Positions 23,251-35,195 of a DNA stretch of 64,000 nucleotides are shown here, in pieces; within the stretch, counting starts at the first letter, position 1, and every line of letters begins with the position of its first letter. The stretch covers positions 1,752,453 to 1,816,452 of the forward strand of contig NW_017804220.1 of the NCBI RefSeq assembly GCF_001625305.1. The letters run 5' to 3'. The translations under genes and the position numbers were made by a program. The notes beneath the pieces are model-generated. The model did not search any database. It was given only the letters and a program-made list of their open reading frames with translations, and was not told where the DNA came from. The stretch comes from Branchiostoma belcheri (taxonomy: Eukaryota; Chordata; Leptocardii; Amphioxiformes; Branchiostomatidae).

Positions 23251-24460
23251 TTCAACTTTATTTGTTTAACCAGGTATCACACTCAGGCCACTCTGGCCTG
23301 TTTTTCAGGAAATCCTTGTACAAAAGCACAGACAAACACCTAACAGTTAAACAGATTCACAATACATACAAAGTCTAAAAATAGCACATATTCAAATAAC
23401 TAATCTTAAATACAATTCGATAAAAACTGTTTAAAAGTTCTGAGACTGAGCTGCTGTCGTTGTTGTAGGGGGAGTGAGTTCCAGAGGTAAGGTCCATAGT
23501 ACTGTAAGCTGTTCCTGTATGAAGTGACTCTTGCTGGTGGACAGGAGAGTAGGTGGGGGTCATAGTCCCGTAGCCGTTTTAACTCTGACCGAGTAGTGCG
23601 TACACTCAGTGTTGGTGGAGCTTCCCATTTGAACAACGATGTCATGTACACAGGCGCACATCCACGGACTGCCTTAAAGACAGAGACAAGAGAAGCTACT
23701 TCTGCCCGTTTACGCACAGGGTCTATCCCTGCCTCTGCTCGCAAGATGTTAACGGGGACATGATCTTGGAGTTTGTGGCCTGTGATGAGCCTTGCAGCTC
23801 TGTTTACCAGTCTGTCCAGCTGTGATGTCAGAGTTTTGTTGCTCTGTACTAGACTCGGTAGCCACGCTGTGGCGCAGTAATCCAGATGAGATAGTACTAG
23901 TGTCTGGTACATGGTCTGCAACACTTCCTTTGTAACAAAGGCTCTGGCACGTCTCATTGCACCGAGTCCGCTGAGAAGCTTCTTCGTGATCCTTTGCACG
24001 TGTGCTGACCACCTGAGTGAGGGGTCCAGAGTGATACCCAGGTAGGTGAACGAGTCAACCTGCTCATAAACGTTCGTGCCGTCGGTTATGTTGACGGATG
24101 TCCCGGCATGCCTCAGTTTCTGAGGGAGCCCAAAGAGCATCGCTTTGGTCTTGTCTGGGTGAAGCAGTAACTTGTTTTCATTCAGCCATTTCACTACTCT
24201 CTTCATGTCCATAGAGACAGTCTCTTCACAGGCCTTCACGGAGTCGGCCGAGTAGTACAGGACTGTGTCATCAGCATACATGTGAATACTGCACTTTTCG
24301 ATAACATTTGGTAAGTCATTTACATACAAACAGAACAGTAGGGGTCCTAAAACACTTCCCTGAGGTACCCCACAGGAAACACGAGTTTTTGTGGAGTATT
24401 GACCCTGCGGTCTCCTCCGCTCATTTGGGTCCTACCGAGAGACATCCATTCAGACCAGAT
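23251..24460 (-). mobile_element. 5'-truncated non-LTR retrotransposon with reverse-transcriptase coding sequence
   Basis: The minus strand encodes the carboxy-terminal part of a non-LTR reverse transcriptase. It includes the [16 protein letters not shown] block, the catalytic YADDT box, FLYTG-type [11 protein letters not shown], and the downstream RLVNRAARL segment typical of the CR1/Jockey/L2 group. The main frame runs from 24396 to its stop at 23406 (about 330 codons). Upstream, a GRTQMS-like motif lies in another frame, so a frameshift sits near 24400. The 5' part, including any endonuclease, is missing. The 3' tail (cctggttaaacaaataaagt, then ttgaaagttg) ends near 23251. Dead copy, in intron 1 and antisense to LRP5/6. 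Confidence 0.9.
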
Positions 24461-25187
24461 GGACTGCCCCCCTCCCCCTTCCTACCAGACCCCAACCATC
24501 CTGTTGGGATGTTAACATTTCTGGTAGGAAACTAGCAGACCAAATTTTTACAATGCATATGTTGATTTTTCTAGAAGGAAACTAACAGAACAAAAACCTA
24601 AATATGTCACAAAAACAAGAAAATTTTTAAAGCCAAGATTAAATCTTGAAATGTAGGAAACACAAAATTTTTTTCCTGGGCCTTAAAATGTCAACACCGT
24701 GATTTTTCGTGGCGAGGTTAAAGTTTTAATTTGATCTTGTTTGATATTTGTTTTATTTTTGACAATGCTGTCATACAATTGCTGTTGAAATGTTGCTTTT
24801 TTACGTTTTTGCTCCTCAAAAAGTTATGGCATGGACCACTCAGTGATATGTAATCTACCGTTTTAAATGGCATTGTCTCTTTATAAGATGGAAACTCATA
24901 TCTCCTACACTGTATATATTGTGACCAGGCTTGAATGTACTTTCAGTCCAACTGTTGCCTGTCAGTCAGCACCAGTGTTTATGTTTACCAGTTGGTCTCC
25001 TGACAGCTCCCAAGGGACAAGTATGCCATCATGCGCACAGCCCGCAAAATATGCGCCAAAATATTCACCAAGTATTTTCAGTGGAAGGAAAGGTTAACTA
25101 GAAGGGCAGGAAATAGAATGAAAAAGATATATGATTTTAGGTTATTAGTATCCAATTGTGTAATTATTATGGGAGAACTGGGCTTGA
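24461..25187 (+). other. LRP5/6 intron 1, unassigned stretch
   Basis: AT-rich sequence after the retrotransposon truncation point. No recognisable element or gene. Confidence 0.4.
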
Positions 25188-25530
25188 AATACCACCTACA
25201 TATGCGGGTAAATTGGAGCTGTGCAGGTATTTCTGATGTCTACCTGCACCTAACCTGCACTGATCCATGTACTTGGTTTATAAATACAGAAATGTATGTA
25301 TAAAATAAGTACAATGTACTGGCATGTGGATTTTTATTCGCTACATTGGTTGTTACCACCACCTATGAAGTATAAAAGAAAGTGGCAATGGTTTTTGAAA
25401 TATTTTTGAAAGTGGCAATAGTTTTCTGTATTTCCTAAATTCTGAGTGGTGCAGGTTAAGAATTATCTTAAAAGTTGTCTGGTGCAGGTATTGTGAAAAA
25501 AAGTGTTTCAAGTCCTGCTACAGGAAAAGA
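25188..25530. mobile_element. Dispersed repeat family F, second copy
   Basis: It shares ggagctgtgcaggtatttct and ctacctgcacctaacctgca with 22640-22990 in the same order and orientation. Confidence 0.65.
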
Positions 25531-25724
25531 AATGTGGTCCCTATTACTGAACGGGAGTTTTTCCAGGTCTACTGTTCTTGTGAGAGGAAGGAAAGAGAGC
25601 ACGTTTAGTTAACTTCACATCTTGGACTGATTCACCACAGGTGAATGACACAAAGAGCGACCGGCACGTCCTTTGATCCATAATCTCGACCTTGACACTC
25701 TAGATAAGATATTTACAGCGAACC

Positions 25725-26121
25725 TAGTGCTGCATACCTAAACACAATTTTAGGTTCAGGTCCGGATTCAAGTCCAGAGGTTTAGGTTCAGTTCCGGACT
25801 TGTAAGTCCGGGCCTAAACCCATGGCATATATAAAATTGCATGTTGGCAACCTCGCAATGTTGTCTGGGTGAAACTTTGGCCACATAACATGGAGGCCGG
25901 TACTTGACGATGCCCGTTGGCAAGGTTTTCTTCGTTTTGCAGCACAGATTTTACAATCTACAGAAGGTTTTAGGTGGTTTGGAAAGAAAAGAGGTATGTG
26001 AAATGGTCTTTTATGGTAATAAGTCCGGACTCGGTTCTTGACTTTTAAGTTTTTTTGGACTTGAAGCTAAACCTTCTTACAAGTCCGGATCCAAGTCCAG
26101 TGAACTGGGGTATGCAGCACT
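25725..26121. mobile_element. hAT-like MITE, family E, complete copy with 8-bp target duplication
   Basis: Ends are tagtgctgcatacc and ggtatgcagcact, flanked by agcgaacc at 25717-25724 and again at 26122-26129. TIRs starting (T/C)AGTG and an 8-bp duplication are hallmarks of the hAT superfamily. The interior carries repeated aagtccgga and ggttcagg motifs. No transposase frame remains in the roughly 400 bp. Confidence 0.85.
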
Positions 26122-26615
26122 AGCGAACCTACTGCGTAGTTCTTTTGGGACGTGAATCATACTAGCTACTCCTCCCACAACCTAAATCTGTCATCTTTCA
26201 ATTATGTCATTTCTGGTGGTTCAAGAAATGAGTATTGTTACTATTAGTCACAGGATATGGGTGGATTTGAAGGTTTCTAGCTTTGAGCCGTCATTTTCTT
26301 TTTAAACATCTACTGTAATTCACTGTATGTTCATGATGGCAAAATTTCACGGTCTGAGAAACATGGAGGTGTTCACAGAACTATATATTCGCGGTGGAGA
26401 CAGGTGCAGGGAAAAGAACGTGCAGAAATTATTTGTAAACTGTAATGATATGTTCATGGTACAGAAGTGACAGTGAAAACAGTGCACACAAAAATACAGT
26501 GAAAAATCAGAAATTACAGTACATTGTATCAATACAGTCAGCTCTTGAGTGATTTCAGGACAGTAAAACTGAATTTTCAAAGTCAATTTTCTGGAAACTT
26601 CTTTAATGTAGTAAG

Positions 26616-26660
26616 TTGAATCAAGGACATTATACACTGTGTATAATGTCCTTGGTTGAA
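26616..26660. repeat. Perfect short palindrome
   Basis: caaggacattatacac is followed after one base by gtgtataatgtccttg, a 16-bp stem that could form a tight cruciform. Confidence 0.8.
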
Positions 26661-27082
26661 TTAGCCAGGTGTATAATAGCATACTGATATCTGTCGCCTG
26701 TATCGTATTATAGGCTGGAGGCAGCACTCAAAATATCATATATCTATGCAATAATATGTACTCATATGTCATGTACTGTATTTTGGAATAGAATTGTTTA
26801 GAAAATGTTGCCATATGTTGAGGTCATTTTCAATGTGTATTCTCCCCTATACAAGACCCATACATATGCAAATCAGTGTCTAGTCTATATAAAAGGAGTT
26901 TATATAGAAAAGTTAAACAAAAGAGTATCCCTAACAGACAATGGTATCCCTGATGAAACAATAGATGTTTTTCTCACCTTTTTATATGGACTTTATTGAC
27001 ACAACAAAAGTTGTACAATTTTATATACATTGTTGAAGAGACAATAGCAACAATTATAATTCTTAAAAAACTAAAAACTAAA

Positions 27083-27406
27083 CCCACATTTAGGTTCAGG
27101 TCTGGTTTCAAGTCCAGAGGTTTAGGTTCAGTTCCAGACTCGTAAGTCAGGACCTAAACCCATGGCATATACAGAATTGCATGTTGGCAACCTTGCAATG
27201 TTGTCTGGGCAAAACTCTGGTCACATAACATGGAGGCCAACACTTGACGATGCCCAACGGCAATGTTTTCATTTTGCAGCAAAGATTTTGCAATGTACGG
27301 AAGGTTTTAGGTGGTTTGGAAAGGAAAGGGGTTTGTGACATGGGCAATTTTGTAATTGTAAGTCCAGAACCAGTCCAGCAAACCGGTACACTGTGCACTA
27401 TATGTA
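27083..27406. mobile_element. hAT-like family E, partial copy
   Basis: It matches 25725-26121 from aacccacatttaggttcagg to agtccagcaaaccggtacac but lacks the final gcagcact end. Confidence 0.75.
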
Positions 27407-27599
27407 GGTGATATTTCCAGCCCTGTATTTTATTCAGCTGACCTTACTTCAGTGCCAGAGGAACTCTGTAAACACCAAGTGTTGTGTATTACTCCTGTTA
27501 TTTCCTGGCCGACTTTGAACGGCGTGTTTTCGCCGAAGCACACATGAACCTATCAGAAGTTCATCCAAACTAGGCGTACATTAGTGTCGGGTTGGTAGC

Positions 27600-28225
27600 C
27601 CTGTTATTAGGGTTTGGGTTCTGACTCCGAGGCCTAGAAAAAACAATATTGTGTTTCCTGTTTCAGTCTTGAAAAAATTAGGGTCGGTAGGTAGGGATAA
27701 TCTTTTTTCTTTCTTTTTTATGTTTACTGAAGGAAAACATATTGTTTTTGCTACCTTTCTTCTTCTTCTTCTCGAAACAGTGACCTCTGACCTGACTGAA
27801 CCAGACTGTCTCTCACCATGGTAACTGGTGTTGGGTTTGATAATGTTGCAATTTTATAGTAGGAGGGATTTAGACTCCTGTCACCATACTCAGTATATGT
27901 GAATTTGTTTCAGTAAGAATTAACAGAGCAGACCATATGCGAAGGTAAACATCATGCATTTGCTTTGCAAATGTTACTTTTCTAGTTTTATTAGACTTTG
28001 GCAATCTGTAGTGATTCAACTTGTGATCAAAAGTATTCAATACAGTTTAACGAAGTAAATCTTGCAGACTTAATTTCAATGCCAATGTTGGAAAACCGAT
28101 TGTACAACATTACATCACTCAGGTGTCAGATCATGGAGCTAGAAAAAAAGGCTAGGGTCGGCAGTTTTTTCTAGGGTCTGTCAGGGAAACAAGAAACACA
28201 ACTTTTTTTCCCTAGGCCTAGCCCT
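27600..28225. mobile_element. Repeat families K and L
   Basis: Family K (ctagggtcggcagttttttc, ggaaacaagaaacacaac) occurs at 27600-27720 and 28060-28225. Between them, 27750-28010 is a close relative of 63515-63810 in intron 6, sharing gaaggaaaacatattgtttt and agaattaacagagcagacca. Both families are non-coding. Confidence 0.65.
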
Positions 28226-28504
28226 GTGTAGGGTTTGGCTCTGAGGAACTGTTTTGAGTTACAGCCTCCCTGCTGGAAGGTCTAGCTAGACTGATTTGTG
28301 GCCAGTGTTATTAAGTAGAGCGCAGAGTTGTCTGGTAGTCTCTCTGGATGGTTAGGCTCTCTGTGTGACACGGTTTCGTCATCTGGTACTGGGCAATGAA
28401 GAGTCACTGTTGTAACTTTTTTTTTTACCATTAAACAAATGTCTAAGACTTGATATTTGTATAACAACATGCAAGAATATGTACTGTAATTCACAGGTGC
28501 TAAC

Positions 28505-28698
28505 ACTATCTCTCTCACTCACTCACTCTCACTCACTGAGTCGGGATCACTCACTCACTCACTCATTCTCACTGACTGACTGACTTACTGACTGACTCTC
28601 ACTCATTCTCAATCACTCTCTGACTCATTCTCACTCACTCACTCACTCACTCACTCACTCACTCACTCACTCACTCACTCACTCACTCACTCACTCAC
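28505..28698. repeat. (TCAC)n microsatellite
   Basis: A tetranucleotide array, pure over the last 70 bases and degenerate (with CTGA variants) before that. Confidence 0.97.
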
Positions 28699-29221
28699 AA
28701 AGAATGGTTCAATGAAAAATTGTTATTGTATGTGTAACTTGTAAAGGTGTGTATGCACCTGCTTTGCCCTCCCTTGCACTTAGTGAAAAATCAAAATAGA
28801 CAAATAGACTTATGTCATTAAACAAGGCTTGATATATCACCAGCATATGTAGTTAGTGGTTAATAGTGCAGGTAAATTTTTTATGTCCACCTACCTGCAT
28901 TATATTTTGAGCACTGCAGATAAAAATTGAACACTTCTAGGAGTAGCACTAATATATAGTGAGTCTGCCATGGGCCTAACTGTAGTTCCTGGCGCTGGTA
29001 TAGCCTGGGGGAGTTTGGGGAGTGGTGGATGAGGTCACCTACCCTGTTGTTTGGGAGAACTAGAGTGTGAGTCGGTGTCATTATCAATCGGAAGCGGGAC
29101 ATTTGGGGTTCACCAGTCAGAATAGAGCGACTTGTCCAACAATTGTAAGCCAGTAATAACTTCCTATTTTGATCAGGGATGGTCCAGTTTCTTTGTGTCA
29201 ATTGTGTAAAGGCATTCAATA
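28699..29221 (+). other. LRP5/6 intron 1, unassigned stretch
   Basis: A short family F fragment lies near 28865-28960. Otherwise no feature recognised. Confidence 0.4.
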
Positions 29222-29965
29222 CAATTTTATGTCAGCCAAACTTGATTTTTCTATCAATTTTCTGGCCATTATTTAATGTAGTAAGTTTAATCAACCATAC
29301 CCCATAAGATACTGATATCTGTTAGGCCACACCAAGTAAATTTTATGGATGACGTCCTTTCGAGACCCTAAATCTAATGCGAGAGGGCGAAAAAAAAAAC
29401 AAGAAGGGCCCTAAAAAACAAGATGCCTAGATTAGAAATATTGCACTGCTGACAGGACCGTCCTATCTCTTAATAGTTCCAAAAACAGCACTTTTTTGGA
29501 ACTATTGACAGGATTTTTTTCAGTGCCATTTTGTTTGTTTTTTTCATTTTTGTTTTCATTTTTTTTAACCAGGCACGGGCTTTTGGCGTTACGGGTTTCA
29601 GGTCAATCTGACAATTTGCGGCACTGTCATGACTCTTTGGTCATAGTTACAGGGAGCAGAATTTCTTGTTTTTTTTCTAGGAGCAGGCCAAAATCAATGC
29701 GCGCGCGGACGTCATCCATAAAATTTACTTGGTGTGGCCTTAGGCAAAAATGCAAGGTCACTCAAAAATGCTTGTTTTGTATCATATGCTGGTTCTACCT
29801 ATTTATTGGTGGGACTCTGCTGGTAGTGTGTTTTTTGCTATCTCTCATTTTAAGTGTGAAGTGATCACAAAAATGTGCAAAGAAGTGATAACAGACAAGT
29901 TTCCTCATCTAGAATATTGTTTTTATTTTTCCGTCCTGAAATAGCATTGGATGTCTTTAAAACAA
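29222..29965. mobile_element. Family D-type element interrupted by a MITE (family C)
   Basis: The flanks (gatttttctatcaattttct..ctgatatctgtta and, after the insert, tatgctggttctacctattt..agcattggatgtcttt) are one repeat. The inserted element occupies 29325-29739. It is bounded by TTA at 29322-29324 and 29740-29742 and has ggccacaccaagtaaatttt ends in mirror image. The homologous repeat at 11198-11345 is uninterrupted at this point (ctgatatctgttaagc). Confidence 0.8.
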
Positions 29966-30103
29966 ATGCATGCACAGTACATGAATTACTTGAATGTTAA
30001 TCATCTGCATAAATAGCTGTTTGATATAATAATGAAATGCATATGTCTGCATGTGTAGGCTTAAAGTTTTCAAGCAGAAGCATTGTTATTTGTATCAATA
30101 TAG

Positions 30104-30398
30104 ATCTAATTATCTCACCTAAAAAATCATTTTCAGTTGCTACAGATCTTTATATACATATAATTTTATATAATGATATGGATGCACAGTTGGAAGTATA
30201 CCGTTCCTTTAAAATTGTGATGAAAACGTAAGGTAGATTTTGTCATATTAGATTTGTAATGACGATATAAATGTAATTATCTCGTCTAAAAAAATTGTTT
30301 TCAGTTGCCACAGATCTTTATATACACATATGGATGCACAGTTGTAAGTATTCCGTACCTTTAAAATTATGTTGAAAACGTAAGATAGATTTTGTCGT
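30104..30398. repeat. Tandem duplication of about 150 bp
   Basis: The two halves share cagatctttatatacacata, gatgcacagttg and gaaaacgtaag..tagattttgtc. The second half has a 20-base deletion relative to the first. Confidence 0.8.
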
Positions 30399-30399
30399 G

Positions 30400-32060
30400 A
30401 GTGACCTACGTGCCCCCCTCCCCCATAGAGTGCTCTGAAAATGGGAGCAAAAAAAAAAAACCGGCTGGTATTTTCAAACATGGGCAGAGTAAGACATCAG
30501 TATGCCAAAAGGCCCCATTCACGCCAACCAAGCCATTAACATATTTAGTCTCCTTGAAAAATTTTCCTTTCATCCTTGGCCCGACCCCTGTGACCCCCCG
30601 CCGCCCTTTGACCCCTAGAGTGCGGGCCTAGGCGTCATTAAAGAACAACAAATTGCCATTAGTGTCGGCGAGGGGAACTCGTGTGTGTGTCCTTGGTAAA
30701 ACATTCGCCCATCTGAAGTGCAGCTGCCGAAAGGGAAAATATGCTGCGAGTATAAACCTCCAAATCAAACCTTTCTCACGGAAATCTGTTACAGGCTGTT
30801 GTTTGTACACGGAAAGTCTGTTTTCAGAGTGGTGTTCTAGCCAGCCTTTCCGTCATTTGAAGGAATTTTGTCGCTTGTGACGGACAAAAATTTTGTCCAA
30901 TCCGCAGTGTTCTAGCCAGCGTCCATCTTTTCGTCATTTGACGGAATTTTGCTGCTCATGACGGCCAGAAATTTTGCCCAATCTGTCATCTTTGACAGAA
31001 AAAAATTGGCATTTAATTGTTAAGATACAGAAGGAGATTATACTAAGCTTGGTCTACCAGCAAAATTTGACCCTCAAAATACAGGAAATAGCATTTCAGA
31101 GGGTCAAGATTTCTAAATTTTCCCTAGGGTTGCCACCCCTTTAGTTCTAAACATGATGTTATTGTTATGGCAAACAAAATTGAGATGGTAGAAAAAAAAT
31201 TCTGGCTGGCTAGCAAAACAGAACACTGTTTCAGTGTCAGGAAGTGGTCAGGCAGGCAGATTAATGTATGTTCTGCACGTTCGTTTGTTTATACCTGCAG
31301 GCACTTTTCTTGTTTACTCCTGTCTGCGGACGCTTCCAACCAACCTGGACGCCCCGGCAAGTCGTTAAAGGCTTGATGTAAGGGCCTCGGAATGTCCCTT
31401 GAGGAACCCAGGCCGCGCCAAGGCTGCCCTAGCCCCGAGCAAGTCTTGTACAACTCCGTATCAGTCTTCCACCCCTGACAGGTCCTTTGTGGCCGACCCA
31501 CATCTATTATATCCCTCATTTGTTCCCTGACAGGGAACTGCTATCAGCAGTGTACCTACTTTCCTTTGTGCCGTAAATATGAATGTATTTGCCAAGCCCG
31601 CGGGCCCCTTTTTTCCCCTCGCGGACACAGTGAAAAATGAAGACCCCAAACGGGTATTGTTCCCTGTGGAAGTGTACCGCAGGCTACCCTGGCCACCTGA
31701 GCTACCAAGATTTGGTTGTCACACATTGCTAATGAGATGGAATGAAAGCATTGCCCCCCCCCTTTCTTTCGCCCTCCGCGCGGCAGCCTTTTTGCCTGCC
31801 CCGTGTGTCCACGAGGCCCTTGTTGTGCAAATGTCGGCTGACAGGCGGGGAAAGGAGCGCATTGTCCCGCCGCTGGCCCTGGGAAAAAGTCGTGCCATTT
31901 CGCCTTTGTTCCAAACCAGCCGACGTCTTCATCGCAAACAATCGGAAATAGGCCATTAGGAGAGACCATGCAAGAGCTAGCAGTACAGGAATTCCTGATT
32001 CAATAGTACTCACTCCAGCTCCTGGGTTTATCAAAAAATCTCTCCCCCATACGGCCATAG
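30400..32060 (+). promoter_or_regulatory. Low-repeat, GC-rich intronic island (candidate enhancer region)
   Basis: Apart from a repeat at 30864-31130, this stretch matches none of the dispersed families in the window and is richer in G and C than the rest of intron 1. The parts at 31290-31560 and 31590-31960 are the densest. Overlapping frames of 126 and 137 codons on opposite strands are best explained by GC content. A gcctttgttcc and a cctttgtgg are weak TCF/Sox-like matches, expected by chance at this frequency. Regulatory function is inference only. Confidence 0.3.
30864..31130. mobile_element. Dispersed repeat family G
   Basis: It contains tandem copies of gtgttctagccag..tcgtcatttgacggaatttt, then gcatttcagagggtcaagat. 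A related copy lies at 54020-54235. Confidence 0.6.
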
Positions 32061-32274
32061 TTCAGCAGAAATGAGGGATCACTTTGCCCAGTACCTGCTA
32101 ACAATGTGGCCTTTTGTCTGAGACAATTTAGGGTAATTTTGTGGGGGTGGGCATGAGTCAAATCACATGGAAAGTCTTGTCAGGACTTATGTATAGTCAG
32201 CAGTTAGTATTTCTCATGTATTTCTCTTGCTCTATGACCACTTGTGCTCTTCTAACTCAACTTCGAATACTGTA

Positions 32275-32510
32275 TATGCACAAGAAAACAGTTATTCAAG
32301 CAACTGGCTGGAGTTTGAAAATTGTCAGGTGTTTCATGTAGCATCCACTACTTTTCTTCAGTAACTAGAGACCAGTTATTACTGACAAAAAGTAGTGACT
32401 GCTACTTGATACATCTGACAGGTTTCAAATTTTACTACCATATCCACTTGCTTGATTGAGTGACTGTTTTTTTCTTGTGTATATCTCATTACCTGGATGC
32501 CTTGCCTTCA
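32275..32510. mobile_element. Inverted-repeat element, second copy
   Basis: Homologous to 12360-12530 (gttattcaagcaactgg, gtagcatccactacttttc, ttgagtgactgtttttttc). The longer right part is retained here. Confidence 0.6.
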
Positions 32511-33674
32511 TAGATGTAAGGTATATGCTAATCTATATGAAAGAATGTTTAGACCTTAGAACAAGTAGTATAAGTTGACTCATCTATAATTGTTTTGTAT
32601 GTAGGTTAATTTCGTTGTACCCATGTATTGGGACACGATCTTTGGACACGAAGCCAAGTCAAGAAGAACCCATGTATTGTCTGTATGTCTACATGTAGTT
32701 TTAGACCTTACGAAAGTCACTGTACTTTTGTTGTGTCAATAAAATTCTTCTATGAAATAGACACAAATGCATATTGCATAATGTTTAGTGTTACCTCTGA
32801 TAAATTTGCACTCTTTCCTCCTTACTATGAAATAAGAAGAAACAGATATGTAGTAAGTTTAAGGCCATCTCTCCTTGTTAGCAAGCAGCATGGATCTAAG
32901 ATGTTTGTGGATTTAAGACTGGCGGAAAAGCACAAGAAACAGGGCAGGGCGTTGAGACATCCCAGCCTACAGTGGAGTCATACTGCCCAAACTTCTCAAA
33001 CCACAGTCTCTGTTTGTTATGCCATGTTTTAAACACAGACCTCTGTTGGGTTGACAGAGAATTCAATGCTGGGGCTATTTTGTATACAGCTTCTGCCAAC
33101 GGGCCAGTTTCTAACGGTGGAAAGAAAAGAAAAGAACTCTTGAAATAAACGTTTGAATTTACGTTTGAGACTTCCTCTAGCCACCCTATATAAAACTTAA
33201 TTTTCAGATTGCTAGAATAAAAGTTATGAAAGTTCACAACTTTTGTGTTGGCTTGCAACACAATGTTATAAAGTTCTTGTTTTTTTCTGTCGAAAAGACT
33301 AAAAAGTCACGAAGTCAAATGTTAACTTTGGTATCCAAGTTTGTATTTCACTTGATGGTATTATGGCTTAGGTTAAGTCTTGTTATTGTCTTTTATCTTG
33401 CCTGTTTTTAAGTTCCTCTCTGAATGGTGCGTTTGTTATAAGAGCAATGGTAAAGATCTTTGGTTCTTTGTGTAGCTGGCCTGTGTACTGTAACAGCACA
33501 GGTCTGCCTCAAAGAGGGCTGGAAATACTTTTTTTCTGCAGATCTACACTGTTGCATGTATCATTGAGAATTACCTGCACCAGACAAATTTTACCTGCAC
33601 CACTCAGAATGTAGGTATGGAACGGACTAAAAACTGAACAGAAACGATTGCCATTATTACTTTGCCAAGAAGGT
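32511..33674 (+). other. LRP5/6 intron 1, unassigned stretch
   Basis: AT-rich sequence with a family F fragment at 33515-33620. A 134-codon open frame at 32628-33032 has no domain and no splice support. Confidence 0.4.
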
Positions 33675-33960
33675 TATGTTTTCGTTGGTGTTCGTGTGTG
33701 TGTGTGTGTTTGTCCACACGATAACTTGAGAAAGCTGAGAAGCATTGTCTTGATATTTGGTAGGTGGGTAGGTCTTGATGAGACCTGAAAAGGATTAGAT
33801 TTTGAGCCCCCTGGCGGCTTGTTATGGTCCTGCAGCAGAACTTCGGGTTTTAATATCTCATGATCTGGACAGGCTAGGGTCACAAATTTTGGATGATAGG
33901 TAGCAATTGGGCAAGGGAAGAAGTGACATGAGTTTGGGCCCCCTAGCAGAAGCATTTGTT
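33675..33960. mobile_element. Dispersed repeat family N
   Basis: A (GT)n tract is followed by cttgatatttggtaggtggg and ccctggcggcttgttatggt. A similar arrangement is found at 52670-53170. Confidence 0.6.
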
Positions 33961-34016
33961 GAACAAAATAATAAAGGGAAAAAAAAAATCAGGCTAGCTA
34001 GAACAGTATTTCCAGC

Positions 34017-34271
34017 AGCACGTCGGCAGAACGTACTGCACCTGCGCAGAACCCCGCATTTTAGCGTTTTTCGTTAGGTTTTTGGTCAACGTTGCATCAG
34101 AATTTTGCCTGTTGCAGAGGATATTTTTTCCGACATAACATTTGGAAACTACTGTCGAAATGCTAACCTTACATGGGTGAATACAACCTTATATGAGACA
34201 TTCTGCCGAAATGTTATGTACAACACATTACGGGTTTCGCGCAGGTGCAGTACGTTCTGCCGACGTGCTAT
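34017..34271. mobile_element. MITE family P, complete copy
   Basis: Left arm agcacgtcggcagaacgtac then tgcacctgcgcag, mirrored by gcgcaggtgcagtacgttct then gccgacgtgct at the right end. Relatives are at 45821-46082 and 46793-46960. Confidence 0.75.
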
Positions 34272-34450
34272 TTCCAGCCCGGCGTCCCAAATGCTTGCTT
34301 GCTACAGTGCATGTGAGTGAGTGAGTCTTCACACTGGTGAGAAGGAAGGGCACATTTCCCCTTAGACATAACAGAGTAGATGTGTTTACAGTAGGCTGGA
34401 GGCAGGGTGGTACCTGGGGGAGCAGGGCCAGGGTAGGGTTACACAGGGTG

Positions 34451-34699
34451 CTAGTGACAGGACTCACCTGCACAGGCCTGGGGCAGCTGACGTCACCACC
34501 TGTCAATCATTCATGCCACTCTCTTAGGCCATGTTGATTTAATTATATGGATGACATCCTCTGGGAACCCCAAAACTGATGCAAGCGTGCGAATAAAAAA
34601 AGTTTTGCAGCAAAAAAAAAGTTGCTAGTGACAGGACTCACTGCACAGGCCTGGGGCAGCTGACGTCACCACCTGTCAATCATTCATGCCACTCACTTA
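34451..34699. repeat. 172-bp tandem duplication carrying a MITE left end
   Basis: The segment gctagtgacaggactcac..cattcatgccactc plus the first roughly 95 bases of MITE family B occurs twice (34451 and 34623). The second copy leads into the complete MITE at 34700. Confidence 0.85.
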
Positions 34700-35103
34700 G
34701 GCCATGTTGATTTAATTATATGGATGACATCATCTAGGAACCCCAAAACTGATGCAAGTGTGCGAATAAAAAAAAGTTTGGCCAAAAAAAAGTTGCTGTC
34801 ATTATGAAATCTACGTGGTCATGAAGGTTGAAGTTGATCAAATGACAGTATGGTTTAGTGAATAATCTACTCTTCAAATTCATTTCTTTACATTTTAATC
34901 TTTTTTTCTTTGATTTTGGCATTCTATGACATGTGTATCGTTTTTAAATATTTTTTTTTGCAACTTACAGTATCCGGGTATATATTTGCTCATTTTGCAA
35001 CTGTTTTGTACGATTTACAGTATAGTTGAAAACTTTTCTTTTTGAAACTGCCAAAAAAATTATGCGCGCGTGGATGTCTTCCATATAATCAAACCAACAT
35101 AGC
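34700..35103. mobile_element. MITE family B, complete copy, 92 bp before exon 2
   Basis: Begins ggccatgttgatttaattat and ends atataatcaaaccaacatagc, flanked by TTA on both sides. The body includes gaaatctacgtggtcatgaa and the gcatctgcgaat-type GC island followed by long A runs. Its right end stops just short of the exon 2 polypyrimidine tract. Confidence 0.85.
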
Positions 35104-35195
35104 TTAATGGACATACCAATTTGGGTGCCTTGTGAAGTTTTGTGCTAATATGGGACCTAACAATGTTTTTTCTTTTTCTTTCTTCTGCTCTCCAG

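Noticed and set aside
31556..32058. Overlapping frames of 126 to 137 codons on both strands
   Set aside because: Opposing long frames in the same GC-rich block reflect low stop-codon density. No recognisable domain or codon bias on either strand.
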